Assembly (NCBI RefSeq): GCF_042680125.1
Contig: NZ_JBHTNY010000014.1
From: Robinsoniella peoriensis
GTDB lineage: Bacteria > Bacillota > Clostridia > Lachnospirales > Lachnospiraceae
DNA: 64,000 nt
Direction: 5' to 3' (one strand)
The position numbers and the translations under genes are program-made. A model generated the notes under the pieces. The model did no database searches and had not been told where the DNA came from. It was given only the letters and a program-made list of their open reading frames with translations. Shown here piece by piece: positions 11,401 through 19,740 of the stretch. Numbering within the stretch: position 1 is the stretch's first letter; each line of letters begins with the position of its first letter.

Positions 11401-11818
11401 ACTCATTGTTTGTCAGGATGTCGAAGCCCTGCATAAGCGGCTCTCCAGGCACTTTTATGTTTTTCCAGTCTCTTTCTTCCCATTTACTGAAATCAAAATC
11501 CTGGTTCTCTTCATTGGGTGCCGCAATTCCCCCTGCCTGTGTATAATCAGGAATATCAAACAGATATCTCCAAGTTCCGTCTCCCGTCTTCTCATTCAGG
11601 CTGACCTCAGTCTGTTCTATCCCTTTTATATACCTGGCTGCATCCGGAATCACCGGTGTATCCCAAACATCACTGCCTATCTCCGTTTCTGCCACTTCCT
11701 GCACATCAGCCGTCTGAACGTCTGAAGATGCAGCTTCCGCAAAAACGAGGATTCCATTCATCTGAAATATCATGACCCCCGCCAAAGCCATACTTATCCA
11801 TCTTTTTCTATTTTTCAT
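5468..11818 (-). CDS. Giant secreted glycoside hydrolase family 2 enzyme with accessory domains
   Basis: The 2116-aa protein has a signal peptide (MKNRKRWISMALAGVM..., residues 1-~30). The GH2 sugar-binding, sandwich and TIM-barrel domains occupy ~60-720, with acid/base E547 in LGNES and nucleophile E617 in HDEYAH. Three related beta-sandwich modules lie near 1065-1175, 1340-1470 and 1580-1700 (each with a F-x-G-T/S-G-I-x-W/Y core), separated by Ig-like linkers. A linker then repeats VMTQTGT three times, followed by two FIVAR-type helical modules (~1800-1960) and BspA-like leucine-rich repeats to the end. A FIVAR-like helical insert also interrupts the GH2 sandwich (~340-380). No LPXTG anchor is seen. 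Beta-galactosidase or arabinosidase activity is plausible from the neighbouring AraFGH-type importer, but specificity is unproven. Confidence 0.92.
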   Translation of the reverse strand: MKNRKRWISMALAGVMIFQMNGILVFAEAASSDVQTADVQEVAETEIGSDVWDTPVIPDAARYIKGIEQTEVSLNEKTGDGTWRYLFDIPDYTQAGGIAAPNEENQDFDFSKWEERDWKNIKVPGEPLMQGFDILTNNEYYYQREITVPEDFAGNRVLVRFDGVYSNSRVWINGKYIRTHVGGFTTWDCDITEFAAPGETVTMTVGVAEIYSTTKGIWNPEGKSVNNPANATEYAHHNMGGINRDVSLVAVPYDSIARTYVNTDFDETFTNADLEVTAQLNMVSGEGALLVELLDGESVVTSGTIDFDRETEALKNLPELVEEASTLLKENETNLYEGNSGKTGQYSKAAFENMRKERDNALKVLAGTGELSAAKKLTLPVTEPKQWDAEHPNLYTLRTTLLVNGEAVQINEENVGFREIHYGGADGTDTNKVYVNGKEVKLRGTCRHDVSDDLGRSMTREESYAEIAAYKNANINHIRTSHYPASEDLLDACDEMGIYVEQETAVCFQGPWADVSSKYEDFLPQFTEMIERDRNRPSILIWSLGNESNYSKVASQSGGNAFQDEREYLRDVDTTRPCVFSFPDTGEPAGFADIYSAHYANVTGGMGRADKPVIHDEYAHISCYNLDELQRDVNVRNFWGESVKKGWENIFTSDGALGGALWGGIDDVFYIPEGTTERWQSHSDGQTAGYGEWGSVLDAYLREKPEAYLTKKAYSPVRVEEEACYISDGTMYIPVKNWFDHTDTNELKLEYTVDGEQNEIMVGESIAPHSDGVITINGVSQDAQAVNLKFYTPDGIMVDEYNVAISSKQYNFTPAGDQAPAIEENEQDIVVKGKDFSVSFSKESGMILSGQFQDQVLVTGGPYLHVTGMSLGEWNLAEIDGITAETQEQYAVVTVNGSYANGQGVRFDIKISGNGIITTDYTLTTAPKVTSGLKEVGISYDIDKDTDSVSWLRDGLYTAYPEDHIGRNKGVALKVREGSDVTPDQYGVEPQWSWKDDMKNYFVYSTDDPNNGLVTNDFKTMREHVWSYDVNYGLEADAPRISVEAPDANVAARVAITFDLGYVDDRDAAIKYTGGWATYDSNSDYAGTETFSSKLGDSCEFKFTGTGIRYIGSKQKNTGLVKVYVDGEFKEEIDTYSNLGNDLKQTVIYSIEGLENGEHTIKLETAGGKANCIVVDAFEVLKPEGSSATEKAQLIINNQWYYPNLGWGNYTGIQGKLANGSTGSGTIRLTNENNLTEETITSLVNLKISAVNEEELKVSYHVQNESEATEVKLQWYRVAAGDPDSKAQVIEGAENDILNIKGLEANKVYCKATLLIDGKERQTVKSNGIEIGRDSYRYYDILDDSDEFVFSGTKGTDYKTDKDKSWTANAYGKSVTYLMDTKNEAGVSFKFAGSGIRWVGAKENNQGIAEVTVDGGSPVEIDLFDANSSTGNQVNEVLFEQVWDEPGEHEITINRTGRKNPLSLGANVSLDAFIIINDVSENVRISDVAVNENEDGSLTAGCTITNGAPEDLEYQWYAADAYSAQGYDKETYVAIEGAVSQNYMPADTDAGKLLRCDVWSADASTPVRSANAILAKALMIDDTDESVQYPEGSIQDTADASYLAGNKPYNNTITYFKDGEVKLQFNGTGIVWLSGYDQTLRSAAVKIDDGSAESVEIRAAQGGGWDFNQYKVYGVTGLEPGNHSITITAGTPGVYNNADAFMVLNPGEEQPQTGSISEDVQEPKMQSGLESESEANNGEEQAETDNTVMTQTGTARKAEIRINGNAVMTQTGTVNRTDSQDNGNSVMTQTGTIDKSVSEDIDNAIVKLTKAISDFKASRIEKEPVDKSKLSALINSVNGKYNEKLYTPESWKVFIQALNAAKGVNANDNAVQADVSKAISALESAIRGLKPAQAKPVPVDKTALKNLYQSCASLKKADYTASTWSVLEAAMKNAAAVINNPNATKEMTDQAYNALNKAKSGLSKIPALPKKGSTYQTRGLRYKVTASTSRTKTVMLVKPAKKTYRSITIPSTVKIKGYTYKVTRIDDNAFRKNTRLSKITIGSNVTKIGKESFAGCKKLRSVTLKSKSITSIGKYAFKNISTKAKIYVPKKKYLSYKKMLSKAKLSSKVNIIKKSM

Positions 11819-11881
11819 TATATAATCTCCCTTCCCCGGAGCGTATTTGAAAGGTTGGAGTTTTTCATCCCCGCCGCCAGC

Positions 11882-12955
11882 TTAATTCCCGCCTTTTTTT
11901 CTATAAGTTCTGCACGCCTCCACATAAGCCAGAATATTTTCCAGTGGAACCTCTGGTTCCAGCATATGGGTCGGTGCCACAAAGAGTCCGCCTTTTTCCC
12001 CTGCAATATCCAGATTTTTCCAGACTGCTTCCTTCACTTCCCGAGGGGTGCCGGAAGGCATAACAGTCTGTGTGCCGATTGTACCGTGAAATGAAATCTG
12101 CTGACCATACTTTTTATGGATTTCTTCAAAATCCATGCATTCACTCTGAATAGGGTTCAGAACTTCTACCCCTGCTTCTATTAAATGGGGTATCAGGGGC
12201 TCGATAAATCCACATGAATGATAAAAAATTACGATTTCAGGGTTAATTTCTTTTACTGTACGAATCAGTGCCGCCAGTCTTGGCTTAATCCATCTGCAGT
12301 AAAGCTCTTCACTCATCATAAGCGTATACTGCATACCGATATCATCACCAATAAACAATACATCCACCCCGGCTTTTGCATAGGCAGCAGCCCTTATTGT
12401 GGACTGCTCTGCCGCCTTATCAAATAGAAATTCAGCTATTTCATTTTCCTCCATCATATCACAGAACAGCTCTTCCATACTTCTCATATACCAGGCGCAT
12501 TCCCATATTGTCATCTGCATGTCACCTATCGCAATGAGATCTCTTGCTTTTATTTTTTCAACCTGCTCCGCCTGGTGGGATCCATCTGCCTTCGCAAAAT
12601 CCGGATATGGATAATTCTCTATCTCCTCCAGGGTTTCCATGTTTTCCAGTGGATTACGCATATAGGTCATATGCATACTGTTTGGCGATTTCTCATGCCC
12701 AACACCCCAGATGTCGATATCCGCACCCTCTGCAAGCGGTGTCTGATAATATACACGATATTTTTCTGTGTCATGGTTGCGCAGGCGCAGATCTTCTACC
12801 CTGCGCCATGGAAATTTGAAATATTCCTCATAATCATCTGCACCAAGCTGTTCTTTGCAAACCTGCTGCTGATGCGGAGAAAGTACAAATTCTACCGGAA
12901 TCCATTCATATCCCTGCCGCCTGATCAGCGACAGGAAGTTCTCTCTGTTTGTCAT
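11882..12955 (-). CDS. Uroporphyrinogen decarboxylase-family protein (MtaA/CmuA-like)
   Basis: The 357-aa protein has the URO-D barrel pattern. It shows DIGMQYTLMMSEELYCRWIKPR, FYHSCGFIEPLIPHLIEAG, LNPIQSECMDFEEI and the end block GTPREVKEAVWKNL...GLFVAPTH. True heme-pathway HemE is shorter and has a different N-terminus, so this belongs with the many Clostridia homologues of unknown role or of methylcobamide methyltransferases. It lies between the sugar importer and the GH2 gene on the same strand, so co-transcription is likely. No corrinoid protein is nearby, and its link to sugar use is unexplained. Confidence 0.8.
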   Translation of the reverse strand: MTNRENFLSLIRRQGYEWIPVEFVLSPHQQQVCKEQLGADDYEEYFKFPWRRVEDLRLRNHDTEKYRVYYQTPLAEGADIDIWGVGHEKSPNSMHMTYMRNPLENMETLEEIENYPYPDFAKADGSHQAEQVEKIKARDLIAIGDMQMTIWECAWYMRSMEELFCDMMEENEIAEFLFDKAAEQSTIRAAAYAKAGVDVLFIGDDIGMQYTLMMSEELYCRWIKPRLAALIRTVKEINPEIVIFYHSCGFIEPLIPHLIEAGVEVLNPIQSECMDFEEIHKKYGQQISFHGTIGTQTVMPSGTPREVKEAVWKNLDIAGEKGGLFVAPTHMLEPEVPLENILAYVEACRTYRKKGGN

Positions 12956-12982
12956 CTTCTGCCTGCTCCTTCATCTTGCCCT

Positions 12983-14110
12983 TTATTTGGCTGCTTCGCC
13001 CATTACCTCTTCATAAGTATCTGCAGTCACTACTACAGCATCTACTGCTGTTTCCTGCGGAACTTCTTTTCCTTCGATCAATCCCAGGAGAACATCTACG
13101 GAACCTGCACCTACAGAATCTGCTGAAAAATATGCGGAAGCAACTACACAGGAACCGCCTTCTTTCTTAAACTCGTCTTTTGCCATATAAGCACCCAGAC
13201 CTACTGCACAGGCATCCTTGTCCAGTCCTGCACTCTCTAATGCTCTTGCTGCACCGATAACGCCCTCTTCATTTGCTCCTGTTACCAGCCATTTCTTAAT
13301 TTCAGGATGTGCTGTAATTACCGCTGCTGCCGCTGTATTTCCTTTATCTGTTGTTCCGTCATAATCCGCGCGGTAGATCTTAGCTGTATCAAATTCCGGA
13401 ACCAGTTCTGTAAATTTGTCATATTCACCTTCTGCACGAGGCACACAGCTGGATACGGTATCCATTGTCATCAGCAGCATTCCCACTTCTTCATCTGCCG
13501 CAAGGTTATTTTCTTTTACGTAATTAGCCATCCACTCACCATTAGCTTCACCTATAACATATGCGTTGATGCCTACCCATGGTGCCAGCTTTTCGCCGTT
13601 TGCATCCTGCAGTGCGTCATCAGCCGCTACAACCGGAATATTTGCTTCTGTACATTTATCAATAACTGCCTGTGACATCGTCTGATCGGGAATACAGGTC
13701 ACGATACCGTCTGCCTGGTTTGCAATCGCATTATCAATTGCCTTTAAATATTCTTCCGGGTTCATTTTCGCATCAACGTATACAAATTCACCACCGGCAG
13801 CCTCAACCGCTTTTTTCGCTGCTTCGCCTTCATCAATAAACCAAGTCTGATCGCCTGCTTTATAGATACCATAAACTAATAAATCTTTATCCTGCCCTTC
13901 TCCCGCAGTATTCTCTGCGCTTTTAGTTTCTTCCTGTGACGTTTCCTTTGTTGTCTCCCCCGCTTCTTTTGTTGTTTCTTTTGTCGTTTCTTTTGTTGTC
14001 TCTTTCGTTGTTTCTTTTGCTGTCTCCGCTGTTTCACTGCTGCATCCTGTTAATGCTGCTGCCCCCAATACGACTGTCATTAATAATGCTGATAATTTTT
14101 TTGCTTTCAT
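12983..14110 (-). CDS. AraF-like sugar-binding lipoprotein of an ABC importer
   Basis: The 375-aa lipoprotein has a signal sequence ending in the lipobox LTGC, then a threonine/lysine/glutamate linker built from repeated KETT units. The mature part is a type I periplasmic-binding fold. Several blocks read like E. coli AraF (AGDQTWFIDEGEAAKKA, CIPDQTMSQAVIDKC, VVAADDALQDANG, HPEIKKWLVTGANEEGVIG, end VVVTADTYEEVM). L-arabinose or D-galactose is therefore the most likely ligand, by inference. The start at 14110 was chosen for AGGAGGATAATC just upstream. It is encoded directly after the ATPase and permease genes. Confidence 0.88.
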   Translation of the reverse strand: MKAKKLSALLMTVVLGAAALTGCSSETAETAKETTKETTKETTKETTKEAGETTKETSQEETKSAENTAGEGQDKDLLVYGIYKAGDQTWFIDEGEAAKKAVEAAGGEFVYVDAKMNPEEYLKAIDNAIANQADGIVTCIPDQTMSQAVIDKCTEANIPVVAADDALQDANGEKLAPWVGINAYVIGEANGEWMANYVKENNLAADEEVGMLLMTMDTVSSCVPRAEGEYDKFTELVPEFDTAKIYRADYDGTTDKGNTAAAAVITAHPEIKKWLVTGANEEGVIGAARALESAGLDKDACAVGLGAYMAKDEFKKEGGSCVVASAYFSADSVGAGSVDVLLGLIEGKEVPQETAVDAVVVTADTYEEVMGEAAK

Positions 14111-14227
14111 GATTATCCTCCTTTTTGATATGAAAAGCTCCCGAACCACTCCATGGAATTAATGCACCCGGTCCTTAAAACTTTTTACATATGTATCCAA
14201 AACACACTTTTGTGTGATTTGTTCCCG

Positions 14228-15256
14228 TTATTCTGCATTTCTCATACTTGCTGCAAGAAGTTCTTTGTTTCTCTTTTCTTTCCTGATATAATCGGATGCA
14301 AGTGCAAACAGAAGCAATGATCCGCGGGCAACATACTGCCAGAATGTAGGCACATTGACCATTATAAGACCTGTGTTAAAAGCCTGGATTAAAATAACAC
14401 CCAGTACGGTACCGCCCATGCTTCCCACTCCGCCGGTGAATGATACCCCGCCTAATACAACTGCGGTAATTGCGTCAAACTCCAGGTTTACATTTGCGGA
14501 AGGCTGTCCGGCATTCATTCTTGCCGAGAACAGGATACCTCCCATAGCACAGAGCACGCCCATCATGATAAAGCAGCATGTAACAATTTTTTCAGGATTC
14601 AGTCCCGCAAGTCTTGCAGCTTCTTTATTTCCACCTATTGCATAGATACTTCGTCCAAACTTTGTCTTCTGAAGAATAAAGCCAAATACAATAATACAGA
14701 TAATCATCACCCAAACTGCCAGCGGGATATCTAAGAAACGAATTTTTCCCAGCTTTAAAAATCCTACATCTGCAATACCTACCGGTTTTCCATTACAGAT
14801 AATAAATGCAAATCCACGTACAATGGACTGTGTTACTAAAGTAGCGATAAATGCTTCCAGTTTAATTTTATTTACCATCCATGCATTGAACAATCCAACA
14901 ACTACCGATGCTCCCAGGGTCAGAAGAATTGCAAGTACTATGGGTGTTCCATTTGCCACTAAAAGTGCAACCATAACACCAGAAAATGCTGCCAGGGATC
15001 CCGGGGATAAATCGTTTTGTCCCGCAATAATTAAGTAGGTATGTCCCACAGCTACCATCCCAACCAGTGATGCTGCCACCAAAAGGTTAATCATGTTCTG
15101 AATTGAAAGAAAATTTTTATTAATTGAAGTAAACAATGCAAATACCACAATAATTGCTCCAATCAATACCAGCTTGTCGCCTCCTATATATCCTGCTATT
15201 GCTTTAACTTTACTGCTGCTATTCTGATTCATTCCCTTATTCTCTGTATTTTTCAT
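14228..15256 (-). CDS. Sugar ABC transporter permease (RbsC/AraH type)
   Basis: The 342-aa polytopic membrane protein of the CUT2 family has the signature LIIAGQNDLSPGSLAAFSG in its first third and the EAA-like loop GGNKEAARLAGLNPEK, plus GGVSFTGGVGSMGGTVLG. One permease type normally forms a homodimer in this family. Its start overlaps the stop of the upstream ATPase gene by 4 nt (ATGA), so the two are translationally coupled. Confidence 0.93.
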   Translation of the reverse strand: MKNTENKGMNQNSSSKVKAIAGYIGGDKLVLIGAIIVVFALFTSINKNFLSIQNMINLLVAASLVGMVAVGHTYLIIAGQNDLSPGSLAAFSGVMVALLVANGTPIVLAILLTLGASVVVGLFNAWMVNKIKLEAFIATLVTQSIVRGFAFIICNGKPVGIADVGFLKLGKIRFLDIPLAVWVMIICIIVFGFILQKTKFGRSIYAIGGNKEAARLAGLNPEKIVTCCFIMMGVLCAMGGILFSARMNAGQPSANVNLEFDAITAVVLGGVSFTGGVGSMGGTVLGVILIQAFNTGLIMVNVPTFWQYVARGSLLLFALASDYIRKEKRNKELLAASMRNAE

Positions 15257-16758
15257 TCTGTTTCCTCTCCTATCATACCCAAGCTTAAGAGCCTGTCCTC
15301 TGTCGCTTCTTCTCTCATAATCTCACCTGATATATGCAGCCCACGCATTACAATAATGCGGTCTGAAAGTCCGATAACCTCCGGAAGTTCAGATGAAATC
15401 AGGATAACTCCCAGCCCCTGCTTTGCAAATTCACAGATCATCTGATAAAATTCTGACTTTGCCCCTACGTCAATTCCTTTTGTAGGCTCGTCCAGAATAA
15501 GAACCTTGGGGTTCGTGGTAATCCATCTTGCTACAATACATTTTTGCTGATTTCCGCCGGACAGTTCAACGATCTTTTTGTCTGGGGAAGGTGTTTTAAT
15601 TTTAAAGGACTCGATACCTTTTTTAGCCTCTGCCTCTTCTTTCCGCTTGTCGATAATTCCAAATTTATTAGAATTTTTATCCATAAGGGATACGTTGATA
15701 TTACCCGACACGCTCAGATTTGACAAAATTCCCTGCATCTTTCTGTCTTCCGGCACCAGCACAATTCCGTTTTTCATAGCCTCTTTCGGAGACCGGTTCG
15801 AAATTTTCTTTCCCTCCAGGATCACTTCTCCACTCTGGAGCTTATCGGCTCCGATAATGGCACGCATCACCTCAGTCCGCCCGGCTCCTACCAGACCCGA
15901 GAATCCCAGCACTTCTCCTTCTCTAAGTACAAAAGATACCGGCTTCACATAATCCGAAGAAACATTCTTCACTTCCAGAAGTACCTTACCAATCTTTTTA
16001 TTGCGGTCAAGGCTTTCATAAATATTTCCCAAATCCCTGCCTACCATCATCCGTATCATCTCTTTTTCTGATACTTTTCCGGTTACAACCGTATCAACAT
16101 ACCGCCCGTCCTTAAAAATAGCTACTTTGTCGGTAATTTGCTGTATTTCATTCATTCTGTGTGATACATAGATTACTATTTTCTGTTCCTTTTTCAGCTT
16201 TTCAATAATACTGAATAAGCTGTCGATTTCTGAATCACTCAAACTGGCAGTTGGTTCATCAAAGCAGATTACTTTTAGATTTTTTCGGCTGTAAGCCTTC
16301 ATAATCTCAACCATTTGCTGATAAGCAATACTTAAATCCTTCACCTTTTCATTTGCCCTGATCGGAAGCCCGAATTCATTAATGATTTTCTGTGCCATCT
16401 CATTTGCCTGCTTCACATTGATAACGCCCAATTTATTTACCGGCATTCTTCCCAGATAGATGTTTTCTGCCACAGAGAGCTCCATTAATATCTGCCGTTC
16501 CTGATAGATAACACTGATCCCTTCTTCAATTGCCTCGTGAGGGGATCGAAAGTGCTTTTCCTCTCCATCCAGAAGGTACTTCCCCGCATTCGGCTGGTAA
16601 TCACCGTTGAGAACCTTCAATAATGTAGATTTACCGGCACCATTTTCTCCCAGGAAGGCCAGCACCTCACCCCCATATGCCCGAAAGCAAATATCATCCA
16701 GAGCTTTTACACCCGGAAAATATTTGGATATGTGTGCAAATTCCAATTCACTTCCCAT
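15253..16758 (-). CDS. Sugar ABC transporter ATPase, two-domain (AraG/MglA/RbsA type)
   Basis: The 501-aa protein has two fused ABC domains. Domain 1 has Walker A GENGAGKST, Walker B VICFDEPTASL and a weak signature (LSIAYQQMVEI). Domain 2 has a degenerate Walker A (GLVGAGRTE), signature LSGGNQQK and Walker B LILDEPTKG. This asymmetry is typical of CUT2 importers. The start at 16758 follows GAAGGAGGAAGAATT; an upstream in-frame ATG would overlap the regulator gene. It is the first transporter gene of the unit. Confidence 0.94.
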   Translation of the reverse strand: MGSELEFAHISKYFPGVKALDDICFRAYGGEVLAFLGENGAGKSTLLKVLNGDYQPNAGKYLLDGEEKHFRSPHEAIEEGISVIYQERQILMELSVAENIYLGRMPVNKLGVINVKQANEMAQKIINEFGLPIRANEKVKDLSIAYQQMVEIMKAYSRKNLKVICFDEPTASLSDSEIDSLFSIIEKLKKEQKIVIYVSHRMNEIQQITDKVAIFKDGRYVDTVVTGKVSEKEMIRMMVGRDLGNIYESLDRNKKIGKVLLEVKNVSSDYVKPVSFVLREGEVLGFSGLVGAGRTEVMRAIIGADKLQSGEVILEGKKISNRSPKEAMKNGIVLVPEDRKMQGILSNLSVSGNINVSLMDKNSNKFGIIDKRKEEAEAKKGIESFKIKTPSPDKKIVELSGGNQQKCIVARWITTNPKVLILDEPTKGIDVGAKSEFYQMICEFAKQGLGVILISSELPEVIGLSDRIIVMRGLHISGEIMREEATEDRLLSLGMIGEETE

Positions 16759-16772
16759 AATTCTTCCTCCTT

Positions 16773-17654
16773 CTATGCTTCTATAGTGCAAAGCTCTTCC
16801 GCTTTACTTCCCTGCCATAAATTCCGGTACTCTAACGGCGACATCTCCATATATTGCTGAAATACCCGGCAAAAATACTGTGCACTGTTAAAACCCGCTT
16901 TCAATGCAATCTCTGTCACCGTATTGGATGTAAACCACAAAAGCTCCTTTGCCTTTTCAACCCGCAGAGTATTAATATAGTGCTGACAGCTGATTCCCGT
17001 CTCCTCTGCAAAACACTTGCGGATATAACGGGAACTGATTCCAAACTGCTCCGCAAGCTTTTCTTTGTTAATATCCATCTCATAATTTTCATTAATATAA
17101 CGGATGATATCTGCCATCTTTCCAGCCTTACTATGACTTTCCTGCTGCTGTATTTTTTCTGTAATTTTATCGGATAACTCTATGAACAGTTGAAAAATAG
17201 ACAACTTCAGCTGAATATTTTTTTGTTCTTCCTCTTTCTTCGCCCGGTAAATCTTACACAAGCTCTCCAGAAGGCAGCATGCCATTTCACAATTGGACAG
17301 TTTGTGGTATCTGGGTTCCTGGCATAAAAAGCTCAATATCCCTTCCAAAGTCTTCGGCGCCTGTACACAAAACTCCAATTGAGCAATACTGCACTTTTCC
17401 CGAGTATCTACAATAAAGCAATGAGGCACCCCCGGATAAACCACCATGCAGTCACCTTCTTTCAGCGGAAAATACTGTCCCTCCACTCCCATGATGCAAT
17501 GGCCCGATTTAATACAATTAATTTCAATTTCTTTATGATTATGGTCCTTAAATCGGTACGCCGACGGGAAACGAAAAATTCCTGAATTTCGAATCTGTAT
17601 CTGACAGGATCCCTTTGCCAAAATCTCCATTATACTTTGTTCCAAATTGTCCAT
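16773..17654 (-). CDS. AraC-family transcriptional regulator of the AraFGH/GH2 unit
   Basis: The 293-aa protein has an N-terminal cupin-like sensor (HKEIEINCIKSGH...GDCMVVYPGVPHCF) and a C-terminal double helix-turn-helix (DINKEKLAEQFGISSRYIRKCF... and TEIALKAGFNSAQYFCRVFQ). The start at 17654 has AGAGAGGGAAC in front. It leads the transporter operon and is probably its sugar-responsive activator. Its upstream region is duplicated in front of the SDR-dehydratase-lactonase unit, suggesting shared control. TGTACA half-sites about 20 bp apart (near 17839 and 17851) are possible binding sites. Confidence 0.9.
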   Translation of the reverse strand: MDNLEQSIMEILAKGSCQIQIRNSGIFRFPSAYRFKDHNHKEIEINCIKSGHCIMGVEGQYFPLKEGDCMVVYPGVPHCFIVDTREKCSIAQLEFCVQAPKTLEGILSFLCQEPRYHKLSNCEMACCLLESLCKIYRAKKEEEQKNIQLKLSIFQLFIELSDKITEKIQQQESHSKAGKMADIIRYINENYEMDINKEKLAEQFGISSRYIRKCFAEETGISCQHYINTLRVEKAKELLWFTSNTVTEIALKAGFNSAQYFCRVFQQYMEMSPLEYRNLWQGSKAEELCTIEA

Positions 17655-17896
17655 GTTCCCTCTCTTTCTACCATTCATTCCACAATAAGGAACTTTCACC
17701 TGTAAGTATGGTTTTTTGTATTTGCAATTCTTCCCATTTTATTTTGTATATAATGTGTTCTTTTATATCGTTTTCGCCTCTTATGAAGTATATTTTAACC
17801 ATATTTACCTCCTATGTCTTTTACTTATCGGTATGTTGTACATATTTCATTGTACATTTCGGAATTATTATTCTGTTTTTCCTTTTTTTCACAATT
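17633..17896. repeat. Direct repeat copy A (AraC promoter region)
   Basis: This ~263-bp segment covers the first codons and the promoter region of the AraC gene. It is matched by 22235-22497 in the same orientation with many substitutions and small indels. Conserved blocks include TACTTTGTTCCAAATTGTCC, CTCTCTTTCTACCATTCATT and the TGTACA half-site region. The far end resembles the last codons of the MFS gene that copy B overlaps. It otherwise carries no gene. Confidence 0.85.
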
Positions 17897-17956
17897 ACAG
17901 GTGTTTAATGTCTGCTTTTTATTTTTTTACAAAATTACCTGATAATATTTTCACAC

Positions 17957-18000
17957 AAAAAAAGGACAAGGAAAAATATCCTGCCTATTCTTCCTTGCCC
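17957..18000 (-). terminator. Intrinsic terminator of the SMP-30 unit
   Basis: On the minus strand GGGCAAGGAA (18000-17991) pairs with TTCCTTGTCC (17973-17964), followed by seven Ts. It lies just after the lactonase stop codon and isolates that unit from the AraC promoter. Confidence 0.85.
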
Positions 18001-18021
18001 TTTTCCCATCACATCATAGAG

Positions 18022-18864
18022 CTAATACCACTCTTCCTGCATGTGATCCCCGGTAAACATATACAGCTTTCCTAAATTATTATGCTCATCCTGAGCTGTG
18101 GTTACAAATAATAAATTCTTATTCCCACCTCCTATTATGCAGCAGGATACATTTAGATCCGGCACCTGCACTTCTTTGATTTTGGCCCCTGTACCGGGGT
18201 CATAACATTGAACTTTTCCTCCGCCCCACATTGCAACCCATAGTTGACCACGGCCATCCATGCACATTCCATCGGGAGCCCCTTCCTTTTCATCAATGAA
18301 AACTGCTGTTTTTTTATTGCTTAAGACACCTTCTTCCACCACATCATATACGTCAATCTTTTGGGTTGGGGTATCGATGTGATAGAATTTATCTCCTGAT
18401 GGATTCCAGACTAATCCATTAGAAATAGTGAATCCATCGTATTTAGAAATAACCCTGCCTTCCTTTATACAATACAAGGATCCCGCCCCTTGCGCTTTTG
18501 GATGGTTCTGATCAATAGCCATAGTCCCGACCCACAGATTTCCATATGGATCCAGTTTTCCATCATTAAAGCGAATATGTGCAGGCAGGCTGATCTGCAT
18601 AACAGGCTCTTGCATCCCGGTGCTCAGATTCAATCGTATGATTTTGTTCCTGACCGCTGCAATCAAATCGCCTTGATCATTTAACGCAATACAGCCAACA
18701 TAATCTCCCATATTAAATGCTTCCAGGGTTTTGTCATGCAAGGAATAAGAGTAAATAGTAAACCCTTCGATATCCACAAAATGTACCTTATTTCGTGCCT
18801 GATCCCATATACACCCTTCCCCTAATTGGAGACCGGTGGCGATGACATCTCTTCTATGTTTCAT
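18022..18864 (-). CDS. SMP-30/gluconolaconase-family sugar lactonase
   Basis: The 280-aa six-bladed beta-propeller protein has metal-site motifs in order: LGEGCIWD (Glu), RFNDGKLDPYGNLWVGTM (Asn), ISNGLVWN (Asn) and APDGMCMD (Asp). The family opens aldono-lactones to sugar acids. It is the last gene of the SDR-IlvD-RraA set, 177 bp downstream of the aldolase gene, and fits the second step of a non-phosphorylative sugar oxidation. The actual sugar is not deducible; arabinono- or galactonolactone would match the importer. Confidence 0.9.
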   Translation of the reverse strand: MKHRRDVIATGLQLGEGCIWDQARNKVHFVDIEGFTIYSYSLHDKTLEAFNMGDYVGCIALNDQGDLIAAVRNKIIRLNLSTGMQEPVMQISLPAHIRFNDGKLDPYGNLWVGTMAIDQNHPKAQGAGSLYCIKEGRVISKYDGFTISNGLVWNPSGDKFYHIDTPTQKIDVYDVVEEGVLSNKKTAVFIDEKEGAPDGMCMDGRGQLWVAMWGGGKVQCYDPGTGAKIKEVQVPDLNVSCCIIGGGNKNLLFVTTAQDEHNNLGKLYMFTGDHMQEEWY

Positions 18865-19041
18865 TCGCAGTTCCTCCTCTCCACATTTCTCTGTTTTCCG
18901 AAGTCATGAATCTGCATATTTTTCATGATTCTCTGCATACGGCACCCCATTTACTTCCATTGTGCAATACATCCCAAATGCAGCAGTGCAATGTTCGGTA
19001 TCATAATATCATATCTGCCCGGGCATGGAAATCCCGGTTAT

Positions 19042-19731
19042 TTACATAATCCCATATTTGTCAAATGATTCTTTCGCTCCCATTCCGCCTTTTATTGCTT
19101 CCGCCACCATCTTTTCTCCCATAGCTTTTTCATATGCCCTCCGGATGACTTCCGCTTCTACTGCTTTGGGAATTACCAGAACCCCCTCTAAATCGCCGAA
19201 AATAATATCTCCTGGATTAATACGCACTCCCTCGATCTCAACAGGCACTCTAAAGTCAATAACTTTTCCCCTGGGAGCCTGGTCCTGTGCGTATCTGCCA
19301 TAGGAGAAACAGGGGAATTTTAATTCCTCTATTCCATTTGTATCTCTGTGAAAACCATTGGCCACCGCCCCTGCCGCGCCTAATATCTGCATTCTGGTAC
19401 ACATCAGTTCTCCTACCAGAGCGTAGGAAGGAGAAGCACCGGTACAAATATATACCTCATTCTTTTTCAGATCATCCAAAGCTTCCAGCATCAATCCAAA
19501 GGGTTTCTTCATAATCGGGTTCTGCCCATTGGAAAGTTCTTCGAACGCATCTGCCTCTAACACCGTCATTGCACGTCCCGCCACTACCATTTTGGAATTG
19601 ACCGGCTGTATTTTCTGGGGCAGAAACTGATGAAAATACCCCATTTTATCTAAAATATCACCGATTACGGCTGAATACATTTCACTCCTCATTAATTCAA
19701 ATAATTCATCATCATTTTTCCATTCAATCAT
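19042..19731 (-). CDS. RraA-like aldolase (HMG-aldolase family)
   Basis: The 229-aa protein follows the RraA/4-hydroxy-4-methyl-2-oxoglutarate aldolase pattern: GDILDKMG near the start, GELMCTRMQILGAAGAV, the metal/substrate motif GFHRDTNGI and PGDIIFGDLEGVLVIP. Family members are divalent-metal aldolases or decarboxylases acting on 2-keto acids; some RraA proteins instead bind RNase E. In this operon it would cleave the 2-keto-3-deoxy acid made by the dehydratase. It starts 9 bp after the dehydratase gene. Confidence 0.85.
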   Translation of the reverse strand: MIEWKNDDELFELMRSEMYSAVIGDILDKMGYFHQFLPQKIQPVNSKMVVAGRAMTVLEADAFEELSNGQNPIMKKPFGLMLEALDDLKKNEVYICTGASPSYALVGELMCTRMQILGAAGAVANGFHRDTNGIEELKFPCFSYGRYAQDQAPRGKVIDFRVPVEIEGVRINPGDIIFGDLEGVLVIPKAVEAEVIRRAYEKAMGEKMVAEAIKGGMGAKESFDKYGIM

Positions 19732-19740
19732 ACGATTCTC

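Noticed and set aside
13925..14035. Threonine/lysine repeats as a separate repeat element
   Set aside because: They code for the ordinary linker behind the lipobox of the binding protein.
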